From CAZBUH01 sp964495095 (GTDB taxonomy: Bacteria > Bacillota > Clostridia > Oscillospirales > Oscillospiraceae): a DNA stretch of 9,553 bases. The notes under the pieces are model-generated. The model did not search any database and had not been told where the DNA came from. It worked only from the letters and a program-made list of their open reading frames with translations. A program made the translations under genes and the position numbers. Location of the stretch: positions 1-9,553 of the forward strand of contig CAZBUH010000082.1 of assembly GCA_964495095.1 (NCBI GenBank). Direction: 5' to 3'. Each line of letters starts with the position of its first letter. Within the stretch, counting starts at the first letter, position 1. Below, piece after piece: positions 1-6,372 of the stretch.

Positions 1-41
1 GCAAAACGGCAGAAGCGGCGCATAGCGTTTTTATATTGGAA

Positions 42-87
42 TTAAAAAAGAGACCCATGGGCGGCCATCCTTACGGAGGGCCGCCCA
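42..87 (-). terminator. Intrinsic terminator of the ABC transporter gene
   Basis: On the minus strand, 41 bases past the ABC transporter stop, arms 58-66 and 79-87 form a 9-bp GC-rich stem. An A-G mismatch (67/78) follows, then three more pairs (68-70 with 75-77) and a four-base loop. The side downstream for minus transcripts reads as a T-rich tract (complement of the A run near 43-49). This is the normal form of a Rho-independent terminator. The same hairpin core recurs at 3837-3868. Confidence 0.85.
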
Positions 88-127
88 ATGCGTCCGCTTT
101 TGCTGCTGCTTGGGGTTATTTTAGCCG

Positions 128-3112
128 TTACTCCGTCCTCAGGGCTACGACAGGGTCCTTTTTGGCGGCTAATTTTGAGGGGATAAGGCCGGCTATAAAG
201 GTCAGGAACATGCTTATGAGCACAAGTATCAGCCCGGCGGCCCAAGGGAGCACGGCGTTGAGGCTGTTTATGCCGGTCAGGCTGTGGATGATGATGTTTG
301 CCGGAATACACAGCAGCACCGTGACTATTATGCCGATGGCTCCGGCGCAGAAGCCCACGATAAGCGTCTCCGCGTTAAACACCCGGGATATATCCTTTTT
401 GGACGCGCCCATGGCCCGGAGTATTCCAATCTCCTTTGTCCGCTCCAGGACGGAGATATAGGTTATGATGCCTATCATAATGCTGGACACCACAAGGGAG
501 ATCGCCACAAAGGCGATGAGCACGTAGGAGATGGCGTTTATTATAGTGGTGACGGAGGACATAAGCAGGGCCACATAATCGGTGTAGGATATCTTGTCGG
601 CGTCGCTGGCCTGCCTGTTGTAATCCTCAATTATATCCGCGATGGAGTCCTTATCCTCAAAGGTGGCGGCATAGATGTTTATGCCGTCCGGGTCGGACTT
701 ATCAACGCAGCCCAGCTTTTTGAGATTGTCCTCGTAGGTGGCATCAGACACGTTCCTGGGCATGTAATTATCATAATACGCCGCAAGCTGCTCCTGGGTG
801 AAATCGGCCATGCCGGCGTCAAGGGCGGCGGCAAGCTGGTCTGTGGTCATGGAGCCAAGCTGCTGGGCTACCTGCCCGGCGTACTGCTCCCTGACCGACT
901 GGGTCATGGCCTCCCGGGCGTAGGCGAACAGCGTTTCGTCGTCCATATCGGCCAGATATGCCTTTACAGTCTCCTGCTCCATGCCGGTTTCCGCAGAGTA
1001 GCTCTCAGTCATGGAGGCCTCAAGCTCCTGGCGGGTCATGGAACCCATGGCCTGCTCAACGGCGGCGTTTACGTATTCCTCCGTGGGCTCAGACATAAGC
1101 TCCGTGTAAGCTGCGGCCTTCTCGGCGCCGGAGAGAACGGAAAGATAATTCGCGGCCTGAAGCGATTTCTCCTCCGACGTCGGCTCCTGGCTGTCGCCGC
1201 TCATAAAGGGAAGTCCAGTGAAAACATCAGTATCAGGATCCTGGAGCTGTGCCGCGGCAATAGCGCTGTTTCCGTTCTGCCCGATAATATAATCAGTGAG
1301 GGCCGAGGTGTAGCCGATGGCTCCGGACATCATGCCGGAGACCGCGTCCTCGCTGACACGGACGATGCCGGTAATTTTAAGCTCCAGCCCATTGTCGTAG
1401 AGATAGCGCATACCGGCGTCGGTATCGGAGATATCGGAATAGGTGCCGGTGCCCTCGTTGAGCTGATACCGGTCGGCGGGCAGTACAAGGCGGAAGGTCT
1501 TTCCGCAGATGTCCTCATATGACCAGCTCTGGGCCTCCGTGTCGATCATTTCGCCGTTCATGGCCGCTTCCATAACGCTGAGCATCTCGTCGCTGGATTT
1601 GAGGCCAAGAGCGTAGAGGCACAAATCGCTTATCTCGTTTTCGCCATTGACTATCAGCACCACCTGATCGTAGGACTGGGGCCACTCGCCGTACAGGACC
1701 TGATACTCGTCCTTCACAAGGCCGCTTATAAGATTGCCGTCAGTACCTGAGAGCATTTCCTCCCATATGTCAATATCATAGAAGCCAGACGCGGTGGAGG
1801 ACATGACGGTGGAAACGCCGGCGCTGGCCGAGTCGTCGGAAGCGCCCAGGAAGCCGGAGAGCATGGAGGACATAAGGGCGGACACGTCGGATTTTATGAT
1901 TTTCCCGTCCGGGTCCTCGGTGTAGATGTCCATGTCCAAATCATAGGTGTACTGAATGGCGGACACATAGTTTTTAAGCTCTGTTTCGCTGTCCTCTGAG
2001 TTCAGTTCCTTTTCAATGTACTCTTTAAACGGGGCCAGATTATTTTCCTCCGAGGTCATGGAGTTCATGGAATTTATGAGGTCGTACATGACGGGGTTGG
2101 AGTAGACCCTGTCCCGCTCCTCTGTGTCCTCATCCGATTGCTGGACGCTGCCCATGGCGGAGAGAAGGCCGGACATGTCAACAGTCTCCTTCTCGATGGA
2201 GATGGGGTAGGAGGCCAGGGTGTCCTGCTGCACCTGCCCGATATAGTCGTTTACGCCGGTGGAAATTGAGAGGATAAGGGCGATGCCGATTATTCCTATG
2301 GAGCCGGCGAAGGCGGTGAGACATGTTCTGGCCTTTTTGGTCATAAGATTGTTGAGGGAGAGAGAGGTGGCCGTGCGGAAGCTCATCGACTTCTTTTTTA
2401 TTTTGTCCGGTGCGGCTGGGGTATCGGGCTCACCGTCATAGGGATCCGAATCGTCGGTAACTTTGCCGTCAAGCAGCCGGACTATTCTGGTGGAGTAGCG
2501 CTGGGCAAGCTCCGGATTGTGGGTGACCATGATAACCAGCCGATCCTTTGCGACCTCCTTTAAAATTTCCATAACCTGCACGGAGGTCTCGGTGTCCAGC
2601 GCGCCAGTGGGCTCGTCGGCCAGGATTATATCCGGGTTGTTCACAAGGGCGCGGGCTATGGCGACCCGCTGCATCTGGCCGCCGGACATCTGATTCGGCT
2701 TTTTCTTAAGCTGGTCGCCCAGGCCCACCTTCTCAAGGGCCTCCACGGCCCGGCGGTGGCGCTCTGACTTGGAGACGCCCGAGAGCGTCATGGCAAGCTC
2801 CACGTTCCGCAGCACCGTCTGGTGGGGGATAAGGTTGTAGCTCTGGAACACAAAGCCTATGGCCCTGTTCCTGTAGACGTCCCAATCGCCGTCCCGGAAG
2901 CTCTTTGTGGATTTTCCGTTTATAATGAGGTCGCCGCTGGTGTACTGGTCGAGGCCGCCTATTATATTCAGCAGCGTGGTCTTGCCGCAGCCGGACTGGC
3001 CGAGGATGGAGACAAACTCGTTTTTCCTGAAGGCCAGGTCTATGCCCTTAAGCGCGGTCACTGACGTTCCGCCGGTCTCATATACCTTTACGATATTTCT
3101 AAGTTCAAGCAT
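128..3112 (-). CDS. MacB/FtsX-type ABC transporter, fused ATPase and permease
   Basis: A 994-residue protein with an N-terminal ABC ATPase and a C-terminal permease of the MacB/FtsX superfamily. Visible ATPase motifs are Walker A GQSGCGKT (38-45), Q-loop Gln90, signature MSGGQ (142-146), Walker B IILADE (162-167) and H-loop His198. A linker leads to TM1 (about 264-285). A very long extracellular region (about 286-850) follows, then TM2-TM4 (about 855-880, 916-942, 951-978). The ERTKEIGILRAMGAS segment after TM2 is the hallmark of this permease family. The insert is far larger than the roughly 200-residue periplasmic domain of MacB, and residues 650-785 form short helical repeats. Such pumps move peptides, drugs or lipoproteins, or transmit mechanical signals; the substrate here cannot be told. 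I chose the ATG at 3112 over the in-frame ATG at 3151: AAAGGAG (complement of 3123-3129) precedes it, and the predicted transcript start lies only about 4 bases before 3151. It appears monocistronic. Confidence 0.93.
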   Translation of the reverse strand: MLELRNIVKVYETGGTSVTALKGIDLAFRKNEFVSILGQSGCGKTTLLNIIGGLDQYTSGDLIINGKSTKSFRDGDWDVYRNRAIGFVFQSYNLIPHQTVLRNVELAMTLSGVSKSERHRRAVEALEKVGLGDQLKKKPNQMSGGQMQRVAIARALVNNPDIILADEPTGALDTETSVQVMEILKEVAKDRLVIMVTHNPELAQRYSTRIVRLLDGKVTDDSDPYDGEPDTPAAPDKIKKKSMSFRTATSLSLNNLMTKKARTCLTAFAGSIGIIGIALILSISTGVNDYIGQVQQDTLASYPISIEKETVDMSGLLSAMGSVQQSDEDTEERDRVYSNPVMYDLINSMNSMTSEENNLAPFKEYIEKELNSEDSETELKNYVSAIQYTYDLDMDIYTEDPDGKIIKSDVSALMSSMLSGFLGASDDSASAGVSTVMSSTASGFYDIDIWEEMLSGTDGNLISGLVKDEYQVLYGEWPQSYDQVVLIVNGENEISDLCLYALGLKSSDEMLSVMEAAMNGEMIDTEAQSWSYEDICGKTFRLVLPADRYQLNEGTGTYSDISDTDAGMRYLYDNGLELKITGIVRVSEDAVSGMMSGAIGYTSALTDYIIGQNGNSAIAAAQLQDPDTDVFTGLPFMSGDSQEPTSEEKSLQAANYLSVLSGAEKAAAYTELMSEPTEEYVNAAVEQAMGSMTRQELEASMTESYSAETGMEQETVKAYLADMDDETLFAYAREAMTQSVREQYAGQVAQQLGSMTTDQLAAALDAGMADFTQEQLAAYYDNYMPRNVSDATYEDNLKKLGCVDKSDPDGINIYAATFEDKDSIADIIEDYNRQASDADKISYTDYVALLMSSVTTIINAISYVLIAFVAISLVVSSIMIGIITYISVLERTKEIGILRAMGASKKDISRVFNAETLIVGFCAGAIGIIVTVLLCIPANIIIHSLTGINSLNAVLPWAAGLILVLISMFLTFIAGLIPSKLAAKKDPVVALRTE

Positions 3113-3161
3113 CCGCGTGATTCTCCTTTCAGTAGTTATAAAGGATAGCATTCTATTGTTA

Positions 3162-3188
3162 ATTATACTTAAACCGGAAAATTGTGAA
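3162..3188 (-). promoter_or_regulatory. Probable promoter of the ABC transporter gene
   Basis: A perfect -10 TATAAT is read on the minus strand (complement of 3162-3167). The best -35 is TTCACA (complement of 3183-3188) with a short 15-base spacer, so only the -10 is convincing. Transcription would start near 3155, giving a leader of about 43 bases before the ATG at 3112. Confidence 0.45.
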
Positions 3189-3285
3189 TTTTAACAAACT
3201 TTATCTCTGTTAACAGTGAGTTAATGAACGTATTGTATTATAAATCCGCAAACAAATTGGGGAATATCAGCGAAAGGAGATAAAA

Positions 3286-3528
3286 ATGAAAGATAAACCC
3301 AACCCGGAACTTTTACATAAGCTGTTTGAACACACAATGTCGGATAACCCCAATATCCGCGCCGCCGCGTATACCGCTCTTGAAAATTTTACCCCGGACG
3401 ACAGCGTAGTATCCTGTCTGCTGGCCGGACTTGAGGACGAAAGCCCTGCGGTGCGCAAAGCCGCCGGCGGAGCGCTTATAGATTTGGGATATTTAAATTC
3501 GATGCCCGCTTCAAGGTATCCGATATAA
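3286..3528 (+). CDS. Small HEAT-repeat protein
   Basis: An 80-residue soluble protein made of two HEAT-like helical repeats. The repeat starts are recognisable at residues 20-35 (DNPNIRAAAYTALENF) and 51-67 (DESPAVRKAAGGALIDL). Both carry the D-x-(S/N)-P-x-(V/I)-R-x-x-A-x-x-A-L pattern of bacterial HEAT/PBS-lyase-type repeats. It lacks the catalytic context of phycobilin lyases, and two repeats are too few for a long solenoid, so it is probably a small protein-binding module. There is no signal peptide or membrane segment. AAAGGAG at 3273-3279, six bases before the ATG, supports the start strongly. It is transcribed away from the ABC transporter gene and ends about 130 bases before a large stem-loop. 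No specific partner can be inferred. Confidence 0.85.
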   Translation: MKDKPNPELLHKLFEHTMSDNPNIRAAAYTALENFTPDDSVVSCLLAGLEDESPAVRKAAGGALIDLGYLNSMPASRYPI

Positions 3529-3610
3529 AGTTAATTTTTGATTCACAATGTGTTTAAACTCAGTTTACAAAGCCGCGTTATTATAAGCATGTAAGTAAGA
3601 GACATACACC

Positions 3611-3728
3611 AACGCCTGCTGTGCCTCCATCACAAAAGAAATTGCACAGCGTTTAAATACAGCCCGCAGTCAAAGGTTTTTTACTCTCTCTCCTCCCTTT
3701 TCTTTTTCCTTTGGCTGCGGGCGTTTTC
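3611..3728 (+). ncRNA. Candidate structured small RNA or 3' UTR with C-rich loops
   Basis: The first stem pairs 3618-3624 with 3644-3650 (GCTGTGC/GCACAGC). It extends across a four-base bulge to 3611-3613 with 3651-3653, and its 19-base loop begins CTCCATC. The second stem pairs 3662-3676 with 3708-3722 and has a 31-base, almost wholly pyrimidine loop containing CTCCTCCC (3690-3697). A short T run follows. Both loops expose sequence complementary to GGAGG ribosome binding sites, as C-rich-loop regulatory RNAs of Firmicutes do. I cannot find a convincing promoter just upstream, so it may instead be the 3' untranslated end of the HEAT mRNA. It matches no RNA family I recognise. Confidence 0.3.
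3662..3728 (+). terminator. Long-stem terminator-like hairpin downstream of the HEAT gene
   Basis: A 15-bp stem (3662-3676 with 3708-3722, one G-T wobble at 3670/3714) has a GC-rich base, GCCCGCAG/CTGCGGGC, followed by GTTTTCTATT. The position and the T run suit an intrinsic terminator for plus-strand transcripts from the HEAT gene. The 31-base pyrimidine-rich loop is much longer than the usual 3-8 bases. Confidence 0.6.
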
Positions 3729-3830
3729 TATTCCTTTGCAGATGGGAAATTGCTCCTTCTGCCTTTCAGACGGCGGTTTATTATGAAAGCTGTGATTTTA
3801 CCTGCCGGCGGATTTGCGCACCGCGGTAAA

Positions 3831-3868
3831 ACCGACAATGGCGGCCATCCATCAGGAGGGCCGCCATT
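3831..3868 (-). terminator. Hairpin terminator downstream of the malic enzyme gene
   Basis: Arms 3837-3846 and 3859-3868 form a 10-bp stem. An A-G mismatch (3847/3858), three more pairs (3848-3850 with 3855-3857) and a four-base loop follow. It lies 46 bases past the malic enzyme stop. On the minus strand the following bases read GTCGGTTTTA, a weak T tract, so termination may be incomplete. The core is nearly identical to the ABC transporter terminator at 58-87. Confidence 0.6.
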
Positions 3869-3914
3869 AATATGCGGTTGGTTTTTATGCCGGGTTTTCT
3901 TAAAATAGCGGAGC

Positions 3915-5087
3915 TTATATTCTGGCCACTCCGGTCTTTCTGGCGGCCTCAGCCACGGCCTTGGCCACGGCGGGGCCTACCCGTGGGTCAAAGGCGGGGA
4001 CTATTATGTGCTCCGGCGTAAGCTCGCTGCCGTCCACAAGGCCGGCAATGGCGTAGGCGGCGGCGATTTTCATCTCGTCGTTTATATCGGAGGCCCGCAC
4101 GTCAAGTGCGCCCCGGAAAATGCCGGGGAAGGCCAGCACGTTATTTATCTGGTTGGGGAAATCGCTCCTGCCGGTGCCCACTACGGCGGCGCCCGCTTTC
4201 AGGGCCTCGTCGGGCATTATTTCCGGAGTGGGATTCGCCATAGGGAACAGGATGGGGTCGGGGGCCATGGTCTTTACCATTTCCGGAGTGACGGTGCCGG
4301 GGGAGGAGACGCCGATAAATACGTCCGCGCCCTTGATGACATCGGCCAGACTGCCGCTCTTTTTATCCCTGTTCGTAATGGCGGCTATCCCGGACTTGGC
4401 CGGGTTAAGGCCCTCACGGCCCTCATATATGGCGCCCTGCCTGTCGCACATTATAACGTCCTTAAGGCCCAGGGAGATAAGGAGCTTTATAATTGCGATT
4501 CCCGCGGCTCCGGCGCCGGAGGTTACGACCTTTATGTTTTCAAGCTTTTTCCCCGTGAGCTTCAGGGCGTTGAGCATGGCGGAGAGCACAACCACGGCTG
4601 TGCCGTGCTGGTCGTCGTGAAAAATTGGTATGTCGCACCGCTCCTTGAGCCTGCGCTCTATTTCAAAGCACCTGGGGGCGGATATATCCTCAAGATTTAT
4701 GCCGCCGAAGGAGCCTGCCAGCAGCGCCACGGTGTTTACTATCTCGTCCACGTCTTTGGAGCGGATGCAGAGCGGTATGGCGTCCACGCCGCCGAAGGCC
4801 TTGAAGAGAACGCATTTGCCCTCCATGACCGGCATGCCGGCCTCGGGGCCTATATCCCCCAAACCCAGGACGGCTGTGCCGTCGGTCACGACAGCCACAA
4901 GGTTATGGCGGCCCGTGAGCTCGTAGCTCTTATTTATATCCTTATTTATTTCGATACAGGGCTGGGCCACGCCGGGGGTGTAGGCCAGGGACAGGTCATC
5001 CTTGTTTTCCACCTTCATTTTCGGTATGTAATCCAGCTTGCCGGCCCACTGGTAGTGCAGCCGCAGAGATTCCTTTGCGTAATCCAT
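3915..5087 (-). CDS. Malic enzyme, probably NAD-dependent
   Basis: A cytosolic enzyme of 390 residues, the usual length of the short bacterial malic enzymes. It oxidatively decarboxylates malate to pyruvate and CO2, producing NAD(P)H. Visible landmarks are SLAYTPGVAQPC (33-44) with the presumed catalytic Tyr36, the VTDGTAVLGLGDIGPEAG segment (67-84) and Lys91 in MEGKCVLFKAFGG. The metal-binding NLEDISAPRCFEIE (131-144) follows, then FHDDQHGTA (156-164). The Rossmann loop is GAGAAG (191-196), and Asp215 at the end of the next strand (MCDRQG) suggests NAD rather than NADP. FPMANPTPEI and DINDEMKIAAAYAIA near the C-terminus also fit. The start is set by GGAGG (complement of 5094-5098) six bases before the ATG. 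It has its own promoter and looks monocistronic. I leave the gene symbol blank because cofactor use is not proved. Confidence 0.95.
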   Translation of the reverse strand: MDYAKESLRLHYQWAGKLDYIPKMKVENKDDLSLAYTPGVAQPCIEINKDINKSYELTGRHNLVAVVTDGTAVLGLGDIGPEAGMPVMEGKCVLFKAFGGVDAIPLCIRSKDVDEIVNTVALLAGSFGGINLEDISAPRCFEIERRLKERCDIPIFHDDQHGTAVVVLSAMLNALKLTGKKLENIKVVTSGAGAAGIAIIKLLISLGLKDVIMCDRQGAIYEGREGLNPAKSGIAAITNRDKKSGSLADVIKGADVFIGVSSPGTVTPEMVKTMAPDPILFPMANPTPEIMPDEALKAGAAVVGTGRSDFPNQINNVLAFPGIFRGALDVRASDINDEMKIAAAYAIAGLVDGSELTPEHIIVPAFDPRVGPAVAKAVAEAARKTGVARI

Positions 5088-5107
5088 GCTTATCCTCCGT
5101 AAATACA

Positions 5108-5125
5108 GGCGGCCCTTCAGCCGCC
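5108..5125 (-). repeat. Inverted repeat in the malic enzyme 5' leader
   Basis: GGCGGC (5108-5113) and GCCGCC (5120-5125) form a 6-bp GC stem with a six-base loop. It lies inside the predicted leader, 9 bases upstream of the ribosome binding site, which it leaves free. No T run follows, so it is probably not a terminator; it may stabilise the mRNA 5' end. Confidence 0.5.
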
Positions 5126-5145
5126 CGGAATGCTGATATACTGTA

Positions 5146-5174
5146 ATTTTACATCATATTTTACCGGTTGACAA
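5146..5174 (-). promoter_or_regulatory. Sigma-A-type promoter of the malic enzyme gene
   Basis: Read on the minus strand, -35 TTGTCA (complement of 5169-5174) and -10 TAAAAT (complement of 5146-5151) are separated by exactly 17 bases. Transcription should start near 5139, giving a leader of about 50 bases. The -35 lies inside an imperfect inverted repeat (5164-5209). Confidence 0.75.
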
Positions 5175-5209
5175 GTGTGTTATAGCCGCAAAACGCGGCT
5201 CTTGTCCGG
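5164..5209. repeat. Nested imperfect inverted repeat covering the malic enzyme -35
   Basis: The inner arms AGCCGC (5184-5189) and GCGGCT (5195-5200) enclose a five-base loop. The outer arms GACAAG (5170-5175) and CTTGTC (5201-5206) extend it across an eight-base bulge, and CCG (5164-5166) with CGG (5207-5209) can add three more pairs. It lies 18 bases past the SpoIID stop and may weakly terminate that gene, but no T run follows on the minus strand. The alternative is an operator for the malic enzyme promoter. Confidence 0.4.
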
Positions 5210-5227
5210 TGAGTTCCCCGGCGCTTT

Positions 5228-6226
5228 TTAATAAACAGTAAAAAGCTCGGTGCCCGGATAGTAGGCGGCCAGTATCTCCTGAAAGCTGTCGCCCCGGGAG
5301 GCCAGGACGTTTGCCCCGTATTGGCTCATGCCCACCCCGTGCCCGTAGCCGGAGGTGGTGACGCTTACGCCAAGCTCCGAGGCCTCCAGCTCCATATTGG
5401 CGGAGCGGAGCGAGTACATAAGCCGGAATTCCGAGCCTGTGACCGTTACCCCGCCGACAGAGAGGCTCTTTACCCTGCCGCTGTCGGAGTATTCGATGTC
5501 CGTTATCCAGCCTTTCGGCTCTCCGGAAAAATCCGCCTGGGGGTATTTCTCCAGGAAAAGGCGCTTAAATTCCTCCGGGGCTATAAGCACCGTCTCCTTA
5601 AAATCCGGCACATCCTCCGAGGTTTCCGGGGTGGCCACGCTTTGCAGGTATGGCAGGTCCTGGCCCCAGACCTGGGAGCAGCTTTCTGTCATGCCGTCGG
5701 AGGAGGAGTGGAAAACCGCCAGCGCAGGCTCACCGCAGTAGGCGAGGTAGAGGCCGTCCGTCTCGCGGATGGCGTCGGTTATTTTCTGCATATTCTCCGA
5801 AAAATCGTCTCCCCATTTTTCCCTGAGGGACTCCTCGTCCATGTAGGCGGCGCAGCAGGTGTAATCGCCGCACACGTCGGCGTCATGGGCCTTTTCCGTG
5901 CTGAGCATTTTGTAAAGGGCGTAGGTCCGTGCGGCCACAGCCTGGGCGGCCAGGGCCTCCGTCTGAAAATTTGCCGGCATCTCCGCCGCCACAACGCCGG
6001 ACAGATACTGGAACATGGATATCCGCTCCTCCCGGCCGTCGTTAAGGAGCGTGAGCTTAAGTCCGTCGTCGGAGTAGCCCTCCCGCACCTCCACGATTGC
6101 CCGGGGGAGCGGGACGGTTGCCTCCGGCTCCGGGTCCGCCGCCTGCGGCCCGCTGAAAAAAACAGGCGCCGCTACGGCGAAAACAGCCGCGGCGGCTGAT
6201 AAAGCAGCAAAAAATTTAAATTGCAT
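5228..6226 (-). CDS. spoIID: Stage II sporulation protein D-like lytic transglycosylase
   Basis: A 332-residue exported protein of the SpoIID/LytB family. In sporulating Firmicutes SpoIID cleaves glycan strands denuded of stem peptides and works with SpoIIP and SpoIIM during engulfment in the mother cell. An N-terminal hydrophobic stretch (about 4-25) is a signal anchor. VVAAEMPA (78-85) contains Glu82, matching the family's catalytic Glu. QAVAARTY (95-102), HSSSDG (173-178) and GYGHGVGMSQYGA (293-305) are family signatures. Cys119 and Cys124/Cys125 sit where SpoIID has its zinc-binding cysteines. The length is close to that of B. subtilis SpoIID. A GTG start at 6244 is possible, but the ATG at 6226 has GGGAG (complement of 6234-6238) seven bases before it. 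It stands alone. SpoIID is normally under SigE; I could not identify a matching promoter. A paralogous amidase-enhancer role (LytB) cannot be excluded. Confidence 0.87.
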   Translation of the reverse strand: MQFKFFAALSAAAAVFAVAAPVFFSGPQAADPEPEATVPLPRAIVEVREGYSDDGLKLTLLNDGREERISMFQYLSGVVAAEMPANFQTEALAAQAVAARTYALYKMLSTEKAHDADVCGDYTCCAAYMDEESLREKWGDDFSENMQKITDAIRETDGLYLAYCGEPALAVFHSSSDGMTESCSQVWGQDLPYLQSVATPETSEDVPDFKETVLIAPEEFKRLFLEKYPQADFSGEPKGWITDIEYSDSGRVKSLSVGGVTVTGSEFRLMYSLRSANMELEASELGVSVTTSGYGHGVGMSQYGANVLASRGDSFQEILAAYYPGTELFTVY

Positions 6227-6249
6227 CGATATTCTCCCGAACACTTCTG

Positions 6250-6278
6250 TTGACTGAGATTTCTTATTGTTGTAAAAT
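6250..6278 (+). promoter_or_regulatory. Sigma-A-type promoter of the 6373 membrane protein gene
   Basis: -35 TTGACT (6250-6255) and -10 TAAAAT (6273-6278) have a 17-base spacer, close to consensus. The predicted start near 6285 is the first base of the inverted repeat at 6285-6336, leaving a leader of about 88 bases. The promoter lies in the divergent gap shared with spoIID. Confidence 0.72.
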
Positions 6279-6284
6279 AACCCT

Positions 6285-6336
6285 GTAGCTTTGCCCCGAC
6301 GCCGGAAACGGCGGACGGCGGCGCCGGATAAGCTAC
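6285..6336 (+). repeat. Leader hairpin at the predicted transcript start
   Basis: GTAGCTT (6285-6291) and AAGCTAC (6330-6336) form a perfect 7-bp base stem. Inside, CCGACGCCG (6296-6304) pairs with CGGCGCCGG (6319-6327) with one A-C mismatch. A competing fold is CGCCG-GAAA-CGGCG (6300-6313), a GNRA-type tetraloop. Outside the base stem, TTATTGT (6264-6270) and ACAATAA (6342-6348) also form an inverted repeat. No T tract follows, so it is not an obvious terminator. Confidence 0.55.
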
Positions 6337-6372
6337 GGTATACAATAAATTTATTTGGGCGGGACGGTAAAA

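Larger units (their letters stand above)
3529..3914. other. Gene-free stretch with three inverted repeats and a terminator-like hairpin
   Basis: This 386-base stretch between the HEAT gene and the malic enzyme gene holds no frame with a credible start and ribosome binding site. It contains, in order, a bulged stem-loop (3611-3653), a 15-bp stem with a pyrimidine loop (3662-3722), an AT-flanked inverted repeat (3796-3802 with 3825-3831, inner GCGG/CCGC) and the GC-rich hairpin at 3837-3868. The short plus-strand frame at 3711-3908 runs across two of these hairpins and shows no protein-family features. Confidence 0.7.

Noticed and set aside
284..1522. Long plus-strand open frame (412 codons) antisense to the ABC transporter
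   Set aside because: It is rich in Gly, His and Val with no family motifs and lies wholly opposite a gene with full ABC and FtsX signatures; GC-rich third positions create such frames.
3711..3908. Small plus-strand frame of 65 codons in the gene-free stretch
   Set aside because: It begins inside one hairpin, runs through the GC-rich terminator-like hairpin and shows no protein-family features.
4008..5102. Plus-strand open frame (364 codons) antisense to the malic enzyme
   Set aside because: It is a shadow of a gene with clear catalytic motifs and has no recognisable domain.
5168..5185. Plus-strand TTGACA at 5168-5173 as a promoter
   Set aside because: No -10 lies at proper spacing (TTATAG is only 6 bases away) and no plus-strand gene follows.
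5321..6199. Plus-strand open frame antisense to spoIID
   Set aside because: The composition is low in structure and shows no domain; the minus-strand reading has the SpoIID signatures and a ribosome binding site.
6337..6350. TATACAAT at 6340-6347 as a SigE-type -10 for the membrane protein gene
   Set aside because: The -10 resembles the sporulation consensus, but no matching -35 lies at the needed distance, and a good sigma-A promoter is present upstream.
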